The translations under genes and the position numbers were made by a program. DNA of 64,000 nucleotides, taken from Flavobacterium frigoritolerans. Its GTDB lineage: Bacteria; Bacteroidota; Bacteroidia; Flavobacteriales; Flavobacteriaceae. The stretch covers positions 62,001 to 126,000 of the forward strand of contig NZ_JAOZEV010000004.1 of the NCBI RefSeq assembly GCF_025847275.1, written 5' to 3'. The notes beneath the pieces are model-generated. The model ran no database searches. It saw only the letters and a program-made list of their open reading frames with translations, and had not been told where the DNA came from. This document shows positions 62,427-64,000 of the stretch, one piece after another; the stretch's first letter is position 1, and each line of letters opens with the position of its first letter.

Positions 62427-63584
62427 TTATAGAGTTCCTCGCAATTCTTGCTCTCTTTCAATTGACTCAAAAAGGGCTTTGAAGTTCCCTGCACCGAATC
62501 CTTTAGCACCCATTCTCTGAATTATTTCAAAAAATAGGGTAGGACGGTCTTGAACTGGCTTTGTAAATATTTGTAATAAGTATCCATCTTCGTCGGCATC
62601 GACCATAATGGCTAGTTTTTCAATTTCATTGATATCTTCTTTCATCATATCCATATGAACACCTAATCTTTCAGGAATTGCTTGGTAATATGTGTGCGGT
62701 GGAGCAGATAAAAATTCAACACCACGTGCTTTTAATTGTGATACCGTTTTTATGATATCATCGGTCGCAATGGCAATATGTTGAATTCCTGGTCCTCCAT
62801 AGAAATCTAAATATTCTTCTATTTGAGATTTTTTCTTTCCTTCGGCTGGTTCATTGATTGGGAATTTAATTCTTCCATTTCCGTTAGACATTACTTTACT
62901 CATCAAAGCAGAATATTCTGTAGTAATTTGTTTGTCATCAAATGATAAGAAATTCACGAATCCCATAACGTCTTCGTAGAATTTTACCCAAGTATTCATT
63001 TCGTTCCAACCTACATTTCCTACCATATGGTCAATGTATTTTAATCCTGTTGGTTCTGGATTATAGTCGGATTTCCATTCTTTGTAACCTGGTAAGAATA
63101 TACCATTGTAGTTTTTTCTTTCTACAAAAATATGGACAGTCTCTCCGTAAGTGTAAATTCCTGAACGAACTACTTCTCCAAATTCATCTTTTTCGACAGT
63201 TGGTTCCATAAATGAACGAGCACCACGTTTCATGGTTTCTTCATAAGCGCTTCTTGCATCTTCAACCCAAAGAGCAGCAACTTTTACACCATCACCATGT
63301 TTTTTAAGATGTTCATGAATAGGAGAGTCTTGTGTTAATGGAGTGGTTAAAACAATTCTGATTTTGTCTTGTTTTAATACATATGATGCTTTGTCTCTTA
63401 CTCCTGTTTCTAAGCCTGCATAGGCTAATGATTGATAACCAAAAGCTGTTTTGTAATAGTGTGCTGATTGTTTTGCATTTCCTACGTAGAATTCTACATA
63501 ATCTGTTCCTAATAATGGAAGGAAGTCTTGTGCTCCTTCAAATATTTTTTCTAATCCGTATTCTACTGATTTTACGTTTTTCAT
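62427..63584 (-). CDS. hppD: 4-hydroxyphenylpyruvate dioxygenase
   Basis: 385 residues; turns 4-hydroxyphenylpyruvate to homogentisate in tyrosine breakdown. Two vicinal-oxygen-chelate halves: an N-terminal one with FLPLLGTDYVEFYVGNAKQS, and the catalytic one where iron is bound by His in LKYIDHMVGNV, His in GPGIQHIAIATDDI and Glu in ILFFEIIQRMGAKGFG-like segment (TLFFEIIQR). The C-terminal GNFKALFESIEREQELRG is typical. It starts at the ATG at 63584. Confidence 0.95.
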   Translation of the reverse strand: MKNVKSVEYGLEKIFEGAQDFLPLLGTDYVEFYVGNAKQSAHYYKTAFGYQSLAYAGLETGVRDKASYVLKQDKIRIVLTTPLTQDSPIHEHLKKHGDGVKVAALWVEDARSAYEETMKRGARSFMEPTVEKDEFGEVVRSGIYTYGETVHIFVERKNYNGIFLPGYKEWKSDYNPEPTGLKYIDHMVGNVGWNEMNTWVKFYEDVMGFVNFLSFDDKQITTEYSALMSKVMSNGNGRIKFPINEPAEGKKKSQIEEYLDFYGGPGIQHIAIATDDIIKTVSQLKARGVEFLSAPPHTYYQAIPERLGVHMDMMKEDINEIEKLAIMVDADEDGYLLQIFTKPVQDRPTLFFEIIQRMGAKGFGAGNFKALFESIEREQELRGTL

Positions 63585-63666
63585 ATTGAGATAATTTGTA
63601 AATGAGATAATGAGATAATTCTTAAAATGGATATAATTAAAAATAATTTTCTAATTGACACATTCT

Positions 63667-64000
63667 TTAATTCTCTAATTTTCTAATTTTTGATGTTGAT
63701 ATTATTTTGTTTAAAATTTTTAAAATTTCAGACAAGTCATTTAATAAATTAATACAGTTTGGATAATCTTTATGAGCTTCACATAAGAATAGCCAATATT
63801 TAGTTTCGTCAGCTTCTTTGATTGCAATTTTTTAATTTATGAATAAAATCTGCTTTACTTTCTGCATTTTGAGATTCTTTCGAATTTGCTCCAATAGATG
63901 TTCCGCTTTTTAATAATTGATTCGCAATAACAAACCTCTTTTGTTCTTGTAATTGATTTGTATAGTCAATTATTTTTAGTGCAAAATTGAATGTTTTTAT
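63667..64000 (-). pseudogene. Frameshifted four-helix-bundle protein (23S rRNA intervening-sequence type), cut by window edge
   Basis: Reading leftward from the right edge, one frame gives LLKSGTSIGANSKESQNAES and KADFIHKLK, then breaks at a run of six T (63828-63833, plus strand). Dropping one base continues the family pattern IAIKEADETKYWLFLCEAHK and on to a stop at 63667-63669. These are hallmarks of the four-helix-bundle family first seen in 23S rRNA intervening sequences and related to diversity-generating retroelement Avd proteins. A single-base change in a homopolymer could be a real frameshift or a sequencing error. The N-terminus lies outside the window. Confidence 0.8.

Noticed and set aside
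63667..64000. Part of a diversity-generating retroelement (Avd-like helix bundle)
   Set aside because: No reverse transcriptase or template repeat is visible in the window; the sequence fits the general rRNA-intervening-sequence family equally well.

Overview
The window looks like a chromosomal segment of a Flavobacterium-type member of the Bacteroidota. The DNA is AT-rich. Promoters, where recognisable, carry the Bacteroidota -7 box TAnnTTTG. Several exported proteins end in type IX secretion (T9SS) sorting domains, a TonB-dependent receptor is present, and the housekeeping proteins (BioB, LepA, GlyS, PheS, GpsA, Pgi, NadD) read as flavobacterial. No rRNA, tRNA, CRISPR array or transposase was recognised.

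Layout. 1-1003: a secreted-protein fragment and recX. 1460-11436: two giant T9SS surface proteins sharing a C-terminal module of about 545 residues; the first contains five 297-bp tandem repeats. 11601-14527: bioB, a small membrane protein and ribF. 14697-19938: a T9SS-exported metzincin protease, then a small type VI secretion (T6SS) cargo block (Hcp/TssD, a Tae4-like amidase and a probable periplasmic immunity protein). The block is bracketed by a 155-bp direct repeat that copies the 3' end of the protease gene. 19939-22262: comF and glyS. 22629-26767: a regulatory cluster with a LytTR regulator whose phosphoacceptor Asp is Glu, a small exported protein carrying three copies of a 15-residue motif, and a TPR histidine kinase with its response regulator. 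26832-42089: mostly core metabolism and repair genes, with two inverted repeats between genes.

42381-48222 is the most coherent functional block. An NrtR-type Nudix regulator is followed by a divergent PRPP synthetase-like gene, a NADAR protein, RNA 2'-phosphotransferase (KptA), an ADP-ribosylglycohydrolase, a PPP-type phosphoesterase and a NAMPT-like nicotinamide phosphoribosyltransferase. Three palindromic sites of shape TTTGYGT-N7-ACRCAWW lie before and after the regulator gene, two of them on TATATTTG promoter boxes. The block therefore appears to be an NrtR-controlled NAD-salvage and ADP-ribose/RNA-repair operon. A related repeat of about 140 bp lies on each side of it in the same orientation.

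48477-64000: nadD, doxX, gmk, yicC, an ArsC-like gene, a DinB protein, rlpA, a membrane protein, a TonB receptor, pgi, two small lipoprotein/hypothetical genes, an M23 peptidase with an altered zinc motif, tryptophan dioxygenase, a DUF3108 protein, a possible small RNA, hppD, and a frameshifted four-helix-bundle gene cut by the right edge. Most minus-strand genes end in clear hairpin terminators.
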